NCBI GenBank assembly: GCA_028224375.1 | Contig: JAOIVW010000016.1 | Location: 1 to 64,000 of the forward strand | DNA: 64,000 bases | Source of the DNA: Hellea sp. | GTDB lineage: Bacteria; Pseudomonadota; Alphaproteobacteria; Caulobacterales; Maricaulaceae | Direction of reading: 5' to 3' | In this document: piece by piece, positions 26,573 through 35,782 of the stretch | Layout: each line of letters starts with the position of its first letter | How positions within the stretch are numbered: the first letter of the stretch is position 1 | Position numbers and translations under genes: made by a program | Notes under the pieces: generated by a model | What the model was told of the DNA's origin: nothing | The model's input: only the letters and a program-made list of their open reading frames with translations | Databases searched by the model: none

Positions 26573-27313
26573 ATGTTTAATCTGGATGGAAAACGCGCAC
26601 TTGTAACAGGCGCGACAGGGGGTCTTGGCGGCGAAATTGCTAAGACATTACATGCTCAAGGCGCGCATGTTGCTTTATCAGGCACGCGGGCTGAGAAATT
26701 AGAGGCGCTGGCCGCTGAGCTTGGCGAACGCGCTTATGTGGTGCCGTGTAACTTGTCAGACGGGGAGGCCGTTGATGCTCTGCCCAAAACTGCGGCGGAG
26801 GCTATGGACGGCTCTGTAGACATACTCGTCGCAAATGCGGGCATTACGCGTGACGGCCTTTTAATGCGGATGAAACAAGAGGATTGGGACCTGGTCCAGA
26901 AAGTCAATCTTGAATCTTTTTTTCGCCTCTCCAAGGCTTGCCTGCGCCCGATGATGAAGTCTCGCTGGGGACGAATCATTGGCATTACATCCGTTGTCGG
27001 CGTGACAGGTAATCCAGGTCAAACGAACTACGCGGCGTCCAAAGCGGGCATGATTGGGTTCTCCAAATCATTGGCTCAGGAAGTGGCCTCTCGCGGCGTA
27101 ACGGTCAATTGTATTGCGCCCGGTTTTATCGCTTCGCCCATGACAGACGCGCTCAATGAGGCGCAAAAAGAAGCGATTCTCACGAAAATTCCTGCAGGAG
27201 ACTTAGGAAATGGGGCAGATATTGCCAATGCAGCTCTGTATTTAGCCTCTCAAGAAGCCGGATATGTGACAGGCCAAACCCTGCACGTAAATGGTGGTAT
27301 GGCTATGATTTAA
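26573..27313 (+). CDS. fabG: 3-oxoacyl-ACP reductase
   Basis: A 246-residue short-chain dehydrogenase. NADP-binding ALVTGATGGLGG is at 9-20, NAG at 88-90, catalytic Ser140, and the YAASK pair Tyr153/Lys157; the tail LASQEAGYVTGQTLHVNGGMAMI is typical of FabG. It reduces 3-oxoacyl-ACP to 3-hydroxyacyl-ACP in the second step of each elongation round. It lies between fabD and acpP and is surely co-transcribed with fabD. Confidence 0.96.
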   Translation: MFNLDGKRALVTGATGGLGGEIAKTLHAQGAHVALSGTRAEKLEALAAELGERAYVVPCNLSDGEAVDALPKTAAEAMDGSVDILVANAGITRDGLLMRMKQEDWDLVQKVNLESFFRLSKACLRPMMKSRWGRIIGITSVVGVTGNPGQTNYAASKAGMIGFSKSLAQEVASRGVTVNCIAPGFIASPMTDALNEAQKEAILTKIPAGDLGNGADIANAALYLASQEAGYVTGQTLHVNGGMAMI

Positions 27314-27456
27314 TTGGCATTTTACATACTGGTCACTGCGAATTATCTGTGCTATCCACCGATTAATCGCAAAAAAGGGTTGTTTTTAAGGGTTTAGACC
27401 TTACTTACGCCTAGCAAATCGCCACAAAATACCGTGGCACTATAAAAGGAAAAATT

Positions 27457-27693
27457 ATGTCAGACGTACTTGCACGCGTTTCAAAGATGGTCGTTGAGCA
27501 TCTTGATGTTGAAGAAGATAAAGTGACTGAAAAGGCTCACTTCATCGATGACCTAGGCGCGGATAGCCTCGACAATGTCGAGCTCGTTATGGCGTTTGAA
27601 GAAGAATTCGATATCGAAATCCCTGATGATGCTGCTGAGCACATCCAAACTGTCGGCGACGCCGTTAAGTTTATCTCTGAAAAAGTCGGTTAG
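27457..27693 (+). CDS. acpP: acyl carrier protein
   Basis: A 78-residue, strongly acidic four-helix ACP with the phosphopantetheine site DSLDNVEL (Ser37). It carries growing acyl chains for fatty acid, lipid A and other syntheses. A 143-bp gap after fabG ends in an AAGGA ribosome-binding site and contains AT-rich promoter-like sequence (CACTATAAAAGG close to the start), so acpP probably has extra transcription of its own, as is usual for this abundant protein. Confidence 0.98.
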   Translation: MSDVLARVSKMVVEHLDVEEDKVTEKAHFIDDLGADSLDNVELVMAFEEEFDIEIPDDAAEHIQTVGDAVKFISEKVG

Positions 27694-27706
27694 AGCCGAC
27701 TTTGCG

Positions 27707-29002
27707 ATGCGGCGGGTCGTTGTCACAGGCTTGGGCCTAGTCACTCCCGTCGGATGCGGTGTTGAGACCGCATGGAAAAACATTCTCTCCGGTAAGTCCG
27801 GAGCTTCCAAAATAGAGCATTTTGATACCAGCGATCTTGCTTGCAAGATTGCTGCTGTCCTTCCGCGGGTCGATGGCCGTGCGGGCGGGTCTCCTGATGT
27901 GCCGGGCGCATTTGACCCTGATAAAGTCATGAGCCCTCGCGATGCTAAACGGGTCGATGATTTCATTCTCTATGCCATAGCGGCGAGTGATGAAGCTCTT
28001 AAAGATGCTGACTGGGCGCCAACTGATGTAAGCCTTGACGCACAAGAGCGCACAGGCGTCATGTTCGGCTCAGGTATTGGCGGACTTCAAACAACTTATG
28101 ACGCGTCTATTTTGCTGCATGAGCGGGGGCCACGGCGTCTATCACCCTTTATCGTGCCTGCCATGTTGATTAATCTGACATCGGGTCAAATCTCTATCCG
28201 CCACGGCCTTAAAGGTCCTAACCATTCAGTTGTCACAGCTTGCGCGACAGGGGCACACGCTATTGGAGATGCTGCGCGGCTTATCATACATGGCGATGCT
28301 GACGTTATGGTCGCGGGCGGGGCGGAAGCCTCTATCTGCCGCTTAGGTATCGCGAGTTTCGTCGCCTGCCGCGCTATGACGACAGGCTATAATGACACGC
28401 CCGAAAAAGCGTCTAGGCCTTATGATAGTGGCCGCGATGGATTTTTGATGGGCGAAGGCGCTGGCGCTGTTGTTCTCGAAGAGTATGAACACGCCAAAGC
28501 CCGCGGCGCAAAAATTTATGCTGAGTTTAAAGGCTACGGCATGTCCGGCGACGCGCATCATATTACAAGCCCCGCGCCCGAAGGTGAGGGCGGTCACCGC
28601 GCCATGAAAGCGGCCCTTAAAAACTCAGGCCTTGAGGTCTCAGATATTGGCTATGTCAATGCTCACGGCACATCGACCCCAATGGGGGATGAGTTGGAAG
28701 TCAAAGCTGTTGAACGGCTTTTGGGCGATCACGCGAAAAATGTCTGCATGTCATCAACAAAATCCAGCACAGGACATTTGCTCGGCGCGGCGGGCGCGAT
28801 TGAAACGATTTTCTCTATCCTAGCCCTACGGGATCAGATGGCTCCTCCGACGCTCAACCTCGAAGACCCGTCACTTGAAACTGATTTGGACCTTGTCCCG
28901 CTCACCGCCAAGCCCTTTAAAGGTGAGGCTGTTATGTCCAATAGCTTTGGCTTTGGCGGGACAAATGCGGCGCTTATTTTTGCTAAACCGCCGACAGCGT
29001 AA
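27707..29002 (+). CDS. fabF: beta-ketoacyl-ACP synthase II
   Basis: A 431-residue condensing enzyme starting MRRVVVTGLGLVTPVG, with the nucleophile in VTACATGAHA (Cys179), NAHGTSTPMGD and SSTKSSTGHLLGAAGA supplying the two His and the Lys, and a final NSFGFGGTNAALIF. It elongates acyl-ACP with malonyl-ACP. The start at ATG 27707 is 14 bp after acpP; upstream in-frame codons overlap acpP and are not used. The stop overlaps the mltG start (TAATG). Confidence 0.97.
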   Translation: MRRVVVTGLGLVTPVGCGVETAWKNILSGKSGASKIEHFDTSDLACKIAAVLPRVDGRAGGSPDVPGAFDPDKVMSPRDAKRVDDFILYAIAASDEALKDADWAPTDVSLDAQERTGVMFGSGIGGLQTTYDASILLHERGPRRLSPFIVPAMLINLTSGQISIRHGLKGPNHSVVTACATGAHAIGDAARLIIHGDADVMVAGGAEASICRLGIASFVACRAMTTGYNDTPEKASRPYDSGRDGFLMGEGAGAVVLEEYEHAKARGAKIYAEFKGYGMSGDAHHITSPAPEGEGGHRAMKAALKNSGLEVSDIGYVNAHGTSTPMGDELEVKAVERLLGDHAKNVCMSSTKSSTGHLLGAAGAIETIFSILALRDQMAPPTLNLEDPSLETDLDLVPLTAKPFKGEAVMSNSFGFGGTNAALIFAKPPTA

Positions 29003-30090
29003 TGAAGCGGCCAAAAAAGGCGCAAGCCGTCGCCCGAAATCCCGACAGCCAAAAACTTCCAAAAAAACAAAAGCGTGTCTTAGCCTTTATGGCTCTGACA
29101 TCTGTTGTCACTATTATGGCGGCGTTGGTCATTGGTGCCTATGCGGCCATTAATTATCGGTTTGAAGCCATGCCGAAAGGCGAAAGAGTTGAGACTCTTT
29201 TTGAGGTGCCAAAAGGGAGCGGATTGTCGTCAATCGCTGCTCGCCTTGAAAAAGAGGGCCTCATCAAAAGCGCATTTATTTTCAAGCACGTCACGAAATG
29301 GCGGGGTAATGAAGCCAACTTTAAAGCAGGCGAATTTATTATAAGCCAGCCTGCATCAATGCGCGAGGTTTATGAGACTTTGTCTGAAGGGAAGGCCGTG
29401 CTTTACCCGATTACGCTACCGGAAGGCCTAACCTCTGCGCAGATTATGCGGATAATCGCCAGTGACCCAAACCTGTCGGGAGAGCCGCCTGAAACACCTG
29501 CAGAAGGAACCCTGCTGCCTGAAACCTACATGCTGCCCAAAGCCATGAGCCGCGCGGCGCTGGTCAAAAAGATGCAAGAGGCGCAAACAAAGGTCATTGA
29601 TGAACTTTGGGAGATACGGCAGGAAGGCCTGCCATTAAAGTCCAAAGAGGAGGCTATTATCCTGGCCTCTATTGTTGAAAAAGAGACGGGCGTTGGTGCT
29701 GAACGCGAGACCGTTGCGGGAGTCTTCATAAACCGCCTCAATAGAGGTATGAGATTGCAAACCGATCCGACCATTATTTATGGTATCTCTAAGGGAGAAC
29801 CGCTCTTCAATAAAAAGGGACAGCGGCGCACGCTTTATCGGTCTGAAATTGATCGCAAGACACCGTGGAATACATACCAAATTGACGGCTTGCCGCCGAC
29901 GCCAATTTGTAACCCCGGAGCCGAGGCCATCGCCGCTGTTCTGCAGCCTGCCAAGACAGAGTATCTCTTCTTTGTGGCGGACGGTACGGGCGGGCATGTC
30001 TTTGCCAAGACTAATCGTGAGCATACAAATAACGTCAATAAATGGCGTAAGATTGAGCGTGAGCGGCAACGTCAACAAAGAGGCGGGTAA
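29002..30090 (+). CDS. mltG: endolytic murein transglycosylase MltG
   Basis: A 362-residue single-pass membrane protein. A basic cytoplasmic head is followed by one transmembrane span (about residues 28-52), a LysM-like subdomain (VPKGSGLSSIAARLEKEGLI) and the YceG catalytic domain with ILASIVEKETG (catalytic Glu), VFINRLNRGMRLQTDPTIIYG and YQIDGLPPTPICNPG. It cuts nascent glycan strands at the inner membrane and helps set strand length. The fabF-mltG coupling is common in proteobacteria. Overlaps both neighbours by one base. Confidence 0.95.
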   Translation: MKRPKKAQAVARNPDSQKLPKKQKRVLAFMALTSVVTIMAALVIGAYAAINYRFEAMPKGERVETLFEVPKGSGLSSIAARLEKEGLIKSAFIFKHVTKWRGNEANFKAGEFIISQPASMREVYETLSEGKAVLYPITLPEGLTSAQIMRIIASDPNLSGEPPETPAEGTLLPETYMLPKAMSRAALVKKMQEAQTKVIDELWEIRQEGLPLKSKEEAIILASIVEKETGVGAERETVAGVFINRLNRGMRLQTDPTIIYGISKGEPLFNKKGQRRTLYRSEIDRKTPWNTYQIDGLPPTPICNPGAEAIAAVLQPAKTEYLFFVADGTGGHVFAKTNREHTNNVNKWRKIERERQRQQRGG

Positions 30091-30944
30091 TGGGAGCATT
30101 GTCGGGAATGACGGGCTTTGCGCGCGAAAGCGGGTCTCATGAGGCGATAAGCTGGTCATGGGAAGTGCGGTCCGTCAATGGCAAGTCACTAGACATACGC
30201 CTGCGCCTGCCGAGTGATTTATCAGACTTGGACGGGCCAATTCGCAAACGCGCCGCCAAGGATTTTTCGCGCGGAAATATGCAAATCAGCTTGAATCTAC
30301 AGCGCGGCGATGGCGGCAAAGCTTACCGTATCAACGAGGCGCTTCTTGATAAGCTCGAAAAGAAGGGCGCAACAGATTTAGCCGTTCTGATGACCGTTCC
30401 GGGCGTCGTCGAAGAAGTGCCAAATAACCTATCAGAAGATGACCAAAAATCATTAAATATCAAGTTATTAGAAAGCTTTGATAATCTCTGCACAAAACTA
30501 AAATCCGCACGCGGTGATGAGGGCAAAGCGCTTGAGCCTATCCTCTTAGATAACGTGAGTGAGATTGAACGCCATGTTGAAACGGCGAGTAATTTGGCGG
30601 CTGTTCTGCCTGCAACACTCAAGGAAAATCTGACTGGTAAGTTGACCGCTTTATTGGGAGACAACCTGCCCGAAGAACGCTTAGTCCAAGAAGCCTCGCT
30701 GCTCGCCATGAAAGCAGATGTTCGCGAGGAATTAGATCGTCTCCGCGCTCATTGTGTTCAAGCGCGTAAGCTTATCGACCAAGGCTCGCCCATTGGCCGT
30801 AAGCTCGAGTTTTTAGCGCAAGAATTTAACCGCGAAACCAATACGATTTGCTCTAAATCTGCGGACATAGAGTTGACTCAAACGGGGCTCGCGCTGAAAA
30901 GTGTTATCGAACAATTCAGAGAGCAAGCAGCCAATGTTGAATAA
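30090..30944 (+). CDS. yicC: YicC family protein (endoribonuclease-like)
   Basis: A 284-residue protein with the YicC N-terminal signature MTGFARESG...WSWEVRSVNGKSLDIRLRLPSDL and the C-terminal DUF1732 block GRKLEFLAQEFNRETNTICSKSADIELTQTGLALKSVIEQFREQ. YicC in enterobacteria is a hexameric RNase that affects stability of stress small RNAs; the family is widely coupled to gmk as here. It overlaps mltG by one base and gmk by 11 bases, so all three are translationally linked. Confidence 0.95.
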   Translation: MGALSGMTGFARESGSHEAISWSWEVRSVNGKSLDIRLRLPSDLSDLDGPIRKRAAKDFSRGNMQISLNLQRGDGGKAYRINEALLDKLEKKGATDLAVLMTVPGVVEEVPNNLSEDDQKSLNIKLLESFDNLCTKLKSARGDEGKALEPILLDNVSEIERHVETASNLAAVLPATLKENLTGKLTALLGDNLPEERLVQEASLLAMKADVREELDRLRAHCVQARKLIDQGSPIGRKLEFLAQEFNRETNTICSKSADIELTQTGLALKSVIEQFREQAANVE

Positions 30945-31614
30945 TTCTGCGCCGAGTACACTAGGACCCTCCGCCTTGGACGAGATGAAGGCTAATCGGC
31001 GCGGTATTATGGTTGTGCTATCGTCGCCTTCAGGGGCCGGTAAGACGACATTGACGCGCAAGCTGCTTAAGGAAAATCCTGATATGGCGATGTCAGTCTC
31101 AGCCACAACGCGCCAACCCAGGCCGGGCGAGACAGATGGCGAGGATTACTTTTTTATCTCCAAGAATAAGTTCACCGATATGGTCGATGATGATGCGTTT
31201 TTGGAATATGCCAAAGTCTTTGGTAATTTCTACGGCACGCCCCGCGCCCCTGTGGAGCAAGCTCTGGGCGATGGCCGTGATGTTGTCTTTGATATTGATT
31301 GGCAAGGCGCGCAGCAACTTACCCAAGCTGCGGCAGATGACTTGGTCAAAATATTTATTCTCCCGCCCAATATGGTCGAGCTTGAGAAACGCCTGCGCAC
31401 CCGCGCTCAAGACAGTGATGAGGTCATTGCCAAGCGCATGTCTAAATCAGAAAACGAAATTAGCCATTGGCCAGAATATGACTATGTCATCGTCAATGAA
31501 AATATTGAGACTGCGATGACCGAACTGCGCACGATTGTCGCCTCAGAACGTATGCGGCGGCGGCGGCAACCTTGGCTGGGCGGCTTTGTGAAGAGCCTCA
31601 CGACGGGCGGGTAA
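30934..31614 (+). CDS. gmk: guanylate kinase
   Basis: A 226-residue kinase with P-loop SSPSGAGKTT, the GMP-binding SATTRQPRPGETDGEDYFF, EYAKVFGNFYGTP and DIDWQGAQQL, and a lid RMSKSENEISHW. It phosphorylates GMP to GDP. The N-terminal extension before RRGIMVVLSSPSG is about 20 residues longer than in E. coli. The ATG at 30934 overlaps the end of yicC; a GTG 11 codons upstream is possible but less likely. The C-terminus is Arg-rich (RMRRRRQPW). Confidence 0.95.
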   Translation: MLNNSAPSTLGPSALDEMKANRRGIMVVLSSPSGAGKTTLTRKLLKENPDMAMSVSATTRQPRPGETDGEDYFFISKNKFTDMVDDDAFLEYAKVFGNFYGTPRAPVEQALGDGRDVVFDIDWQGAQQLTQAAADDLVKIFILPPNMVELEKRLRTRAQDSDEVIAKRMSKSENEISHWPEYDYVIVNENIETAMTELRTIVASERMRRRRQPWLGGFVKSLTTGG

Positions 31615-31680
31615 AGCCAAAAGCGGGCCTTGAATTCATCGGCACCTTACTTAGATTAGTATTGAAATAAGGTGTCTCAA

Positions 31681-32010
31681 ATGGTCAGACTGCCAAAAAA
31701 CTTATCCAATACATTATCCTTCACCTCAGGCGCAGTTAAAACGGGGGCAAGCACATTAGAAACAGAACTGCTGGGCGAGAAAGCTTATTCTTTAGGCTTG
31801 GCGGCCAAATCCGTAGAAAAAGCCTTAGCGAAACTAAAAGCTTTCAAAGGCGCAGAAAATGAACGCGCTGGGCTCGTTCAATCTACTGCCGACGCCGTGC
31901 ACGCCTTTTTTATCCAGCGCGAAATGATGGGATTTACGAACCATAATCACCCCATAGAATATTATAAAATCTCGAAGGATGTGCTGAGTCGTGTAGGGAG
32001 TAGACTTTGA
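31681..32010 (+). CDS. small conserved protein, possibly DUF6665-like
   Basis: A 109-residue protein read from ATG 31681, which has AAGG eight bases upstream (an in-frame GTG at 31672 overlaps that site). A polar N-terminus is followed by a helical core: TLETELLGEKAYSLGLAAKSVEKALAKLKAF, then a gap and DAVHAFFIQREMMGFTNH. The pairing of an E-L-x-E-KA-x-LG helix with a later hydrophobic helix recalls DUF6665, but I am unsure. It follows gmk after 66 bp and may be a separate unit. Confidence 0.6.
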   Translation: MVRLPKNLSNTLSFTSGAVKTGASTLETELLGEKAYSLGLAAKSVEKALAKLKAFKGAENERAGLVQSTADAVHAFFIQREMMGFTNHNHPIEYYKISKDVLSRVGSRL

Positions 32011-32105
32011 TTAACTCAGCGATGAGGGCATAGTGAGTGTCCTTAGTGGAGCGATTTTAGGACTTTCAGATTTTTAATACTGTGGTGCAGAAACGACCAT
32101 TAACA

Positions 32106-33710
32106 TTAATCATTTTCGCACTTTTTAAGAAGATAATAATTAGTGATTTCACCGCCATCCGCTAATTTAACGTCATTCCTTTTGGTGGACGTTCCAAACA
32201 GAAGGCCATCTAAAAATGGTACATATGTCGGATGAAATTTATATCTGTTATGACTGATATATTCTCCTACAGGGGGTTCCCATATTTTTATAGCTGCGGA
32301 TTTTTGAAGAATATTAAAAACGCCATCTGGTTTTACATAAAGAAGATTTTGACCCGCACTCAATAATTCTCGAGGCACCCCAAACGTTGATGTTGGAAGG
32401 TCAGAAATTTTATTAAGAACGCCGTTGCTTAACTCAAAAGGCTTGCCGTCTAAAAAAATAAACTGTCTCCCCGATAGGCTCAAAACACCACCATTCGCAT
32501 TCCTGAATTTTGGGGTTATCATTTTTTTTAAATAGTGGCCGTCAAATGTGTAAAGTTGCCCAGATGATCGAAATATTGCCGTTCGGGCCTCACTATCATC
32601 CCCAATATAATTCATGTCTTTAGGGGCCTTCACCCCCTTCATTTTTACTTGACGACCATTCCTAAGATATTTCCCCCTAGAGCAAAATATTACTTGCTTT
32701 AAAATTGGACTAAAAACCTGACATTTGCCGGTGGACCTGAATGGAAAAAGGGTTCTTGGCTTAAACTTTTTCTTCTCAATCATCGCGATGCCTGATTGGG
32801 TTTTTTCAACACGAAAAGTGGTTGTATAAGTAAAATAACCGCCTCCTAAACCATCATGATATACGCGGCCAACATTTCCTACATACCAACCTTCGTCAGC
32901 AGTAGCGCGTAACGCTCTTACGACTGTTCCTTTGGCCACAAGAGGCAGGATGTCTTTTTTCTTAGGGATGACAGAGTTTACTCTGTTTGAACGCATATTA
33001 TAATATTTGCCGTCAAACTTTATGGCCGATGTTTCGCTGAAGACATGACTTTCCCGCGTTTCCTTCATTGGCATGGATTTGGCAATTCCATTAGTCAACA
33101 ACATCTTATCTTTGCCAAGTCTCACAACCGGACTATTAAAATATTCTTCCCAATTCAGGGAACTAATGCCCGGTTTCTCAAGGTTAAAGTCTTGTGAAGT
33201 CCAAACCTTTGGAGCGGCATTGTAGGGAATTTCAACAAGTTGGGTATATGTGCGCCCCGATCCGGTAGCATTTAGTTTTTCTGAATTGATTCCTGCTTCA
33301 AAGTAATTGGATCTGTTTATTGGATCATAAATAACTTTAGGCAAGCGATTGCCGCTGCGTTCAAAGGAGCGATAGGAATCTTGCTTGAAATCGAATGGGC
33401 CAAAAAAATTACCTTCTTCATTCAGACTCCAAAAAACATGTCGTGGCTTTGGGCGTGGACCATAATCTTTGGTCTCAACACGATAGCCATACCCCTCGCG
33501 TTGAGATGATTTATTGTAGAAAATTGGCGTACCTTCATTGAGTGGTGGCACAAGATGTGTTGGTTTCAAGTTAATATCTGCGGCGCGATCAATTTTTTCG
33601 GGAGTTTCAAAGTTGACAGGGGTTGAGCAAAACTCATTCGCAGCTACTGACGTGCTAGAAAGGGCTATTAAGATTAAACCACCTGTAAATATATTTTTAT
33701 AATGGGCCAT
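32106..33710 (-). CDS. exported protein with short beta repeats, unknown function
   Basis: A 534-residue precursor with a clear signal peptide (MAHYKNIFTGGLILIALSSTSVAAN). The mature part is rich in Lys, Asn, Phe and Tyr and repeats a loose unit of the form F/Y-DG-K/x-Y/F ... NG (for example KFDGKYYNM, TFDGHYLKKM, IFLDGKPFELSNG, SRGKYLRNG). This resembles DKNYY-type or blade-like beta repeats. Four cysteines occur, one at each end of the mature chain (FCSTP near the start, KKCEND at the end). AT-rich compared with its neighbours and bounded by non-coding stretches, so probably acquired. No enzyme motif seen. Confidence 0.6.
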   Translation of the reverse strand: MAHYKNIFTGGLILIALSSTSVAANEFCSTPVNFETPEKIDRAADINLKPTHLVPPLNEGTPIFYNKSSQREGYGYRVETKDYGPRPKPRHVFWSLNEEGNFFGPFDFKQDSYRSFERSGNRLPKVIYDPINRSNYFEAGINSEKLNATGSGRTYTQLVEIPYNAAPKVWTSQDFNLEKPGISSLNWEEYFNSPVVRLGKDKMLLTNGIAKSMPMKETRESHVFSETSAIKFDGKYYNMRSNRVNSVIPKKKDILPLVAKGTVVRALRATADEGWYVGNVGRVYHDGLGGGYFTYTTTFRVEKTQSGIAMIEKKKFKPRTLFPFRSTGKCQVFSPILKQVIFCSRGKYLRNGRQVKMKGVKAPKDMNYIGDDSEARTAIFRSSGQLYTFDGHYLKKMITPKFRNANGGVLSLSGRQFIFLDGKPFELSNGVLNKISDLPTSTFGVPRELLSAGQNLLYVKPDGVFNILQKSAAIKIWEPPVGEYISHNRYKFHPTYVPFLDGLLFGTSTKRNDVKLADGGEITNYYLLKKCEND

Positions 33711-33979
33711 AATATCACCTTCACCATAAGAGTAATAGTCTGAGCGTTAAGGTTTATAAAATACTAGGCAATAATATGACTGAATATTGATTTTCTAATG
33801 TCTGCTTTGATGGGATTAGAAAAAATCAGCGAGCGGCCGTTTTTTTGGCGACTTGAGCCACTGGGCTAACGTCTCCCTTGAGGGTCATCACGGCTTAATA
33901 CACCCCATAGCTTCGCAGGATTTACTGCCCTGACGCGTTTGTAACTTCGAACGCACAAACAGGCACGCAAAGGCTCCCC

Positions 33980-34915
33980 ATGACACAATTGAAAAACGCT
34001 CTTATTTCGACATCCGCGCTCTTCTTATGCAGCGGGGTTTTAATCGGCTGTACGGCCTCAGCAAAGTCCTCAGAAGATGAGGCGCCCAAGCGCCTTACGG
34101 AAAATCGTGTTGAAATAACGATAAAGGAAAGCCAGCGCTGCTTTGTGGCCAATGGTTTGCCCGATCATCCAACGGGTGATTTCCCGAACCGAGGCAACCC
34201 TAATGCGATTGAGCGGCAGGATGTGAATGTCTGTGTTCCGCTTGAACCTGTGCGGGCAGAATTCATTACGCAAATTCGCGGCACGATGGGGATAGCCATA
34301 AACGGCGTACAATTCCGGCCCAATACGGCCGGCTATTATGACCCTGAAGGACGACGCGGCCATAGCCCAAGAGGTGATAAGAATTGGAGCATTGATATTT
34401 TCGGCGCGCGCGGAAAACTTGGCCTCGATTTTAACAATGCCCATGTCGGCCGCGGCGGGCTCTACCATTATCACGGCATTGCCAAGCACCTTCTCGATAC
34501 GTCAGGCAGCAGCTTGATTGGCTATGCCGGCGATGGATATGAAATTCACTATTTGAACGAAGACGTTCAAAGCGGTTGGGACCTTAAAGCGGGCGAGCGT
34601 CCCAGCGGGCCGGGCGGGCGCTATGACGGAACCTATAATGAAGACTTCACCTATGTTGGCGGTATTGATGCCAATGAGAAGCCGCGGCTGGACCCGTGTA
34701 ATGGCGGTGAGCTTAGCGGGCGCTATGTTTATTTCGTAACGGATAGCTACCCTTACGTGCCTCGGTGCTTGGTCGGTGTGGTCAGTGAGGATTTCAACAA
34801 AGCCAACCATAATGCTGAGCGCGGCGAGAGGGGCCCGCGAACTGGAAATCGGGATGGTCGTCGCGGTGAAGGCCGCAGAGGTGAGGGTGGGCGCGGACCT
34901 CGCCAAGGCAATTGA
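33980..34915 (+). CDS. YHYH domain lipoprotein with an Arg/Gly-rich tail
   Basis: A 311-residue protein. The signal ends in a lipobox (GVLIGCTAS), so it should be lipid-anchored. The YHYH domain shows GVQFRPNTAGYYDPEG, NNAHVGRGGLYHYHGIAKHL, LIGYAGDGYEIHY and SGRYVYFVTDSYPYVPRCLVG. Such domains are found in secreted proteins of marine bacteria and are suspected metal or ligand binders; the His-rich core supports that. The last 35 residues are low-complexity (RGERGPRTGNRDGRRGEGRR type). Start ATG 33980 has AGGCTCCCC nearby. No partner gene is evident. Confidence 0.85.
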   Translation: MTQLKNALISTSALFLCSGVLIGCTASAKSSEDEAPKRLTENRVEITIKESQRCFVANGLPDHPTGDFPNRGNPNAIERQDVNVCVPLEPVRAEFITQIRGTMGIAINGVQFRPNTAGYYDPEGRRGHSPRGDKNWSIDIFGARGKLGLDFNNAHVGRGGLYHYHGIAKHLLDTSGSSLIGYAGDGYEIHYLNEDVQSGWDLKAGERPSGPGGRYDGTYNEDFTYVGGIDANEKPRLDPCNGGELSGRYVYFVTDSYPYVPRCLVGVVSEDFNKANHNAERGERGPRTGNRDGRRGEGRRGEGGRGPRQGN

Positions 34916-34990
34916 GGCTCTTACTCTCTTAAAGGTTCGTTAGGGTTGAGACTTAATCTTATTAAAGCATATTCCTGATAGAATGAGCTC

Positions 34991-35782
34991 ATGTTGTGGT
35001 ATGCGGTAATACTTGGAATAGCGGTCATAGGTTTGATTTCGCTTATCATGTCTTATGACGAGATGAAGCGTTCACACTTAATCCTTGCGGCTTTATCCAT
35101 TCTTCCAGCCATTGGCGTTTTCATACATATGGGAACATCCAGAGAGTCAGTAGGTGAGGTCGTAAAAACGGCTTTACCACCCAATGTTATCGACAATCTA
35201 AATTTATATATAATAGGTGGTATCGTTTTAATTATTGGCCTCCTTTACGCCGAAGGCACAATCACTTGGATTTGGAGACGTGTCCATCCTAAATCCGCCC
35301 CGACGGATGAGCTTGGTATTGGACAGCAAGGCCGTGGTAATTTTGCGCGCAAAGGGCAGAGCATGTCATCATCCTTAATGGGGACATCGACATCTATGTT
35401 TGCCGTGCCCGGTCTGGATGTCAAAACCACAGCGTTAATTCGGCTAAGTCTATATGCGTTAAAGAAAATCAATCAAAAGACTGTCATTGGTATCGAAAGC
35501 CATTTGAGATTAGGGGACGGTCGACGCTACCGCGCCTATCATAGTATTGTCGGTGAAATGCAGACGAGCCGTAGCGGGTTAGCCGATATCGTTCATCCTT
35601 ATTGGAGAGCCATAAATGGTAATCATGCCGCCGCACGCAGAATGTTTACTGACCTTTGTCAAATTATCAGAAATGCAAACCAAACAGATAGAGGCACCAT
35701 CAATCGTGTAGCCGAAATAGGCCAAGCCCTCGGACTTTCGCCGCAGGATATGGGCATAGCAATTAAGAATCTTCGCGGTTAA
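34991..35782 (+). CDS. membrane protein with a C-terminal TerB-like helical domain
   Basis: A 263-residue protein with three membrane spans (about 1-20, 30-48, 72-92), a flexible Gly/Ser region (about 105-140), and a cytoplasmic helical domain from about 140 onward. The ending AARRMFTDLCQIIRNANQTDRGTINRVAEIGQALGLSPQDMGIAIKNL has the TerB/DjlA-N pattern (helix, acidic turn, helix, LGLSPxDM). No J domain is present. Its stop overlaps the convergent rsmA gene by four bases. Function unknown. Confidence 0.7.
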   Translation: MLWYAVILGIAVIGLISLIMSYDEMKRSHLILAALSILPAIGVFIHMGTSRESVGEVVKTALPPNVIDNLNLYIIGGIVLIIGLLYAEGTITWIWRRVHPKSAPTDELGIGQQGRGNFARKGQSMSSSLMGTSTSMFAVPGLDVKTTALIRLSLYALKKINQKTVIGIESHLRLGDGRRYRAYHSIVGEMQTSRSGLADIVHPYWRAINGNHAAARRMFTDLCQIIRNANQTDRGTINRVAEIGQALGLSPQDMGIAIKNLRG

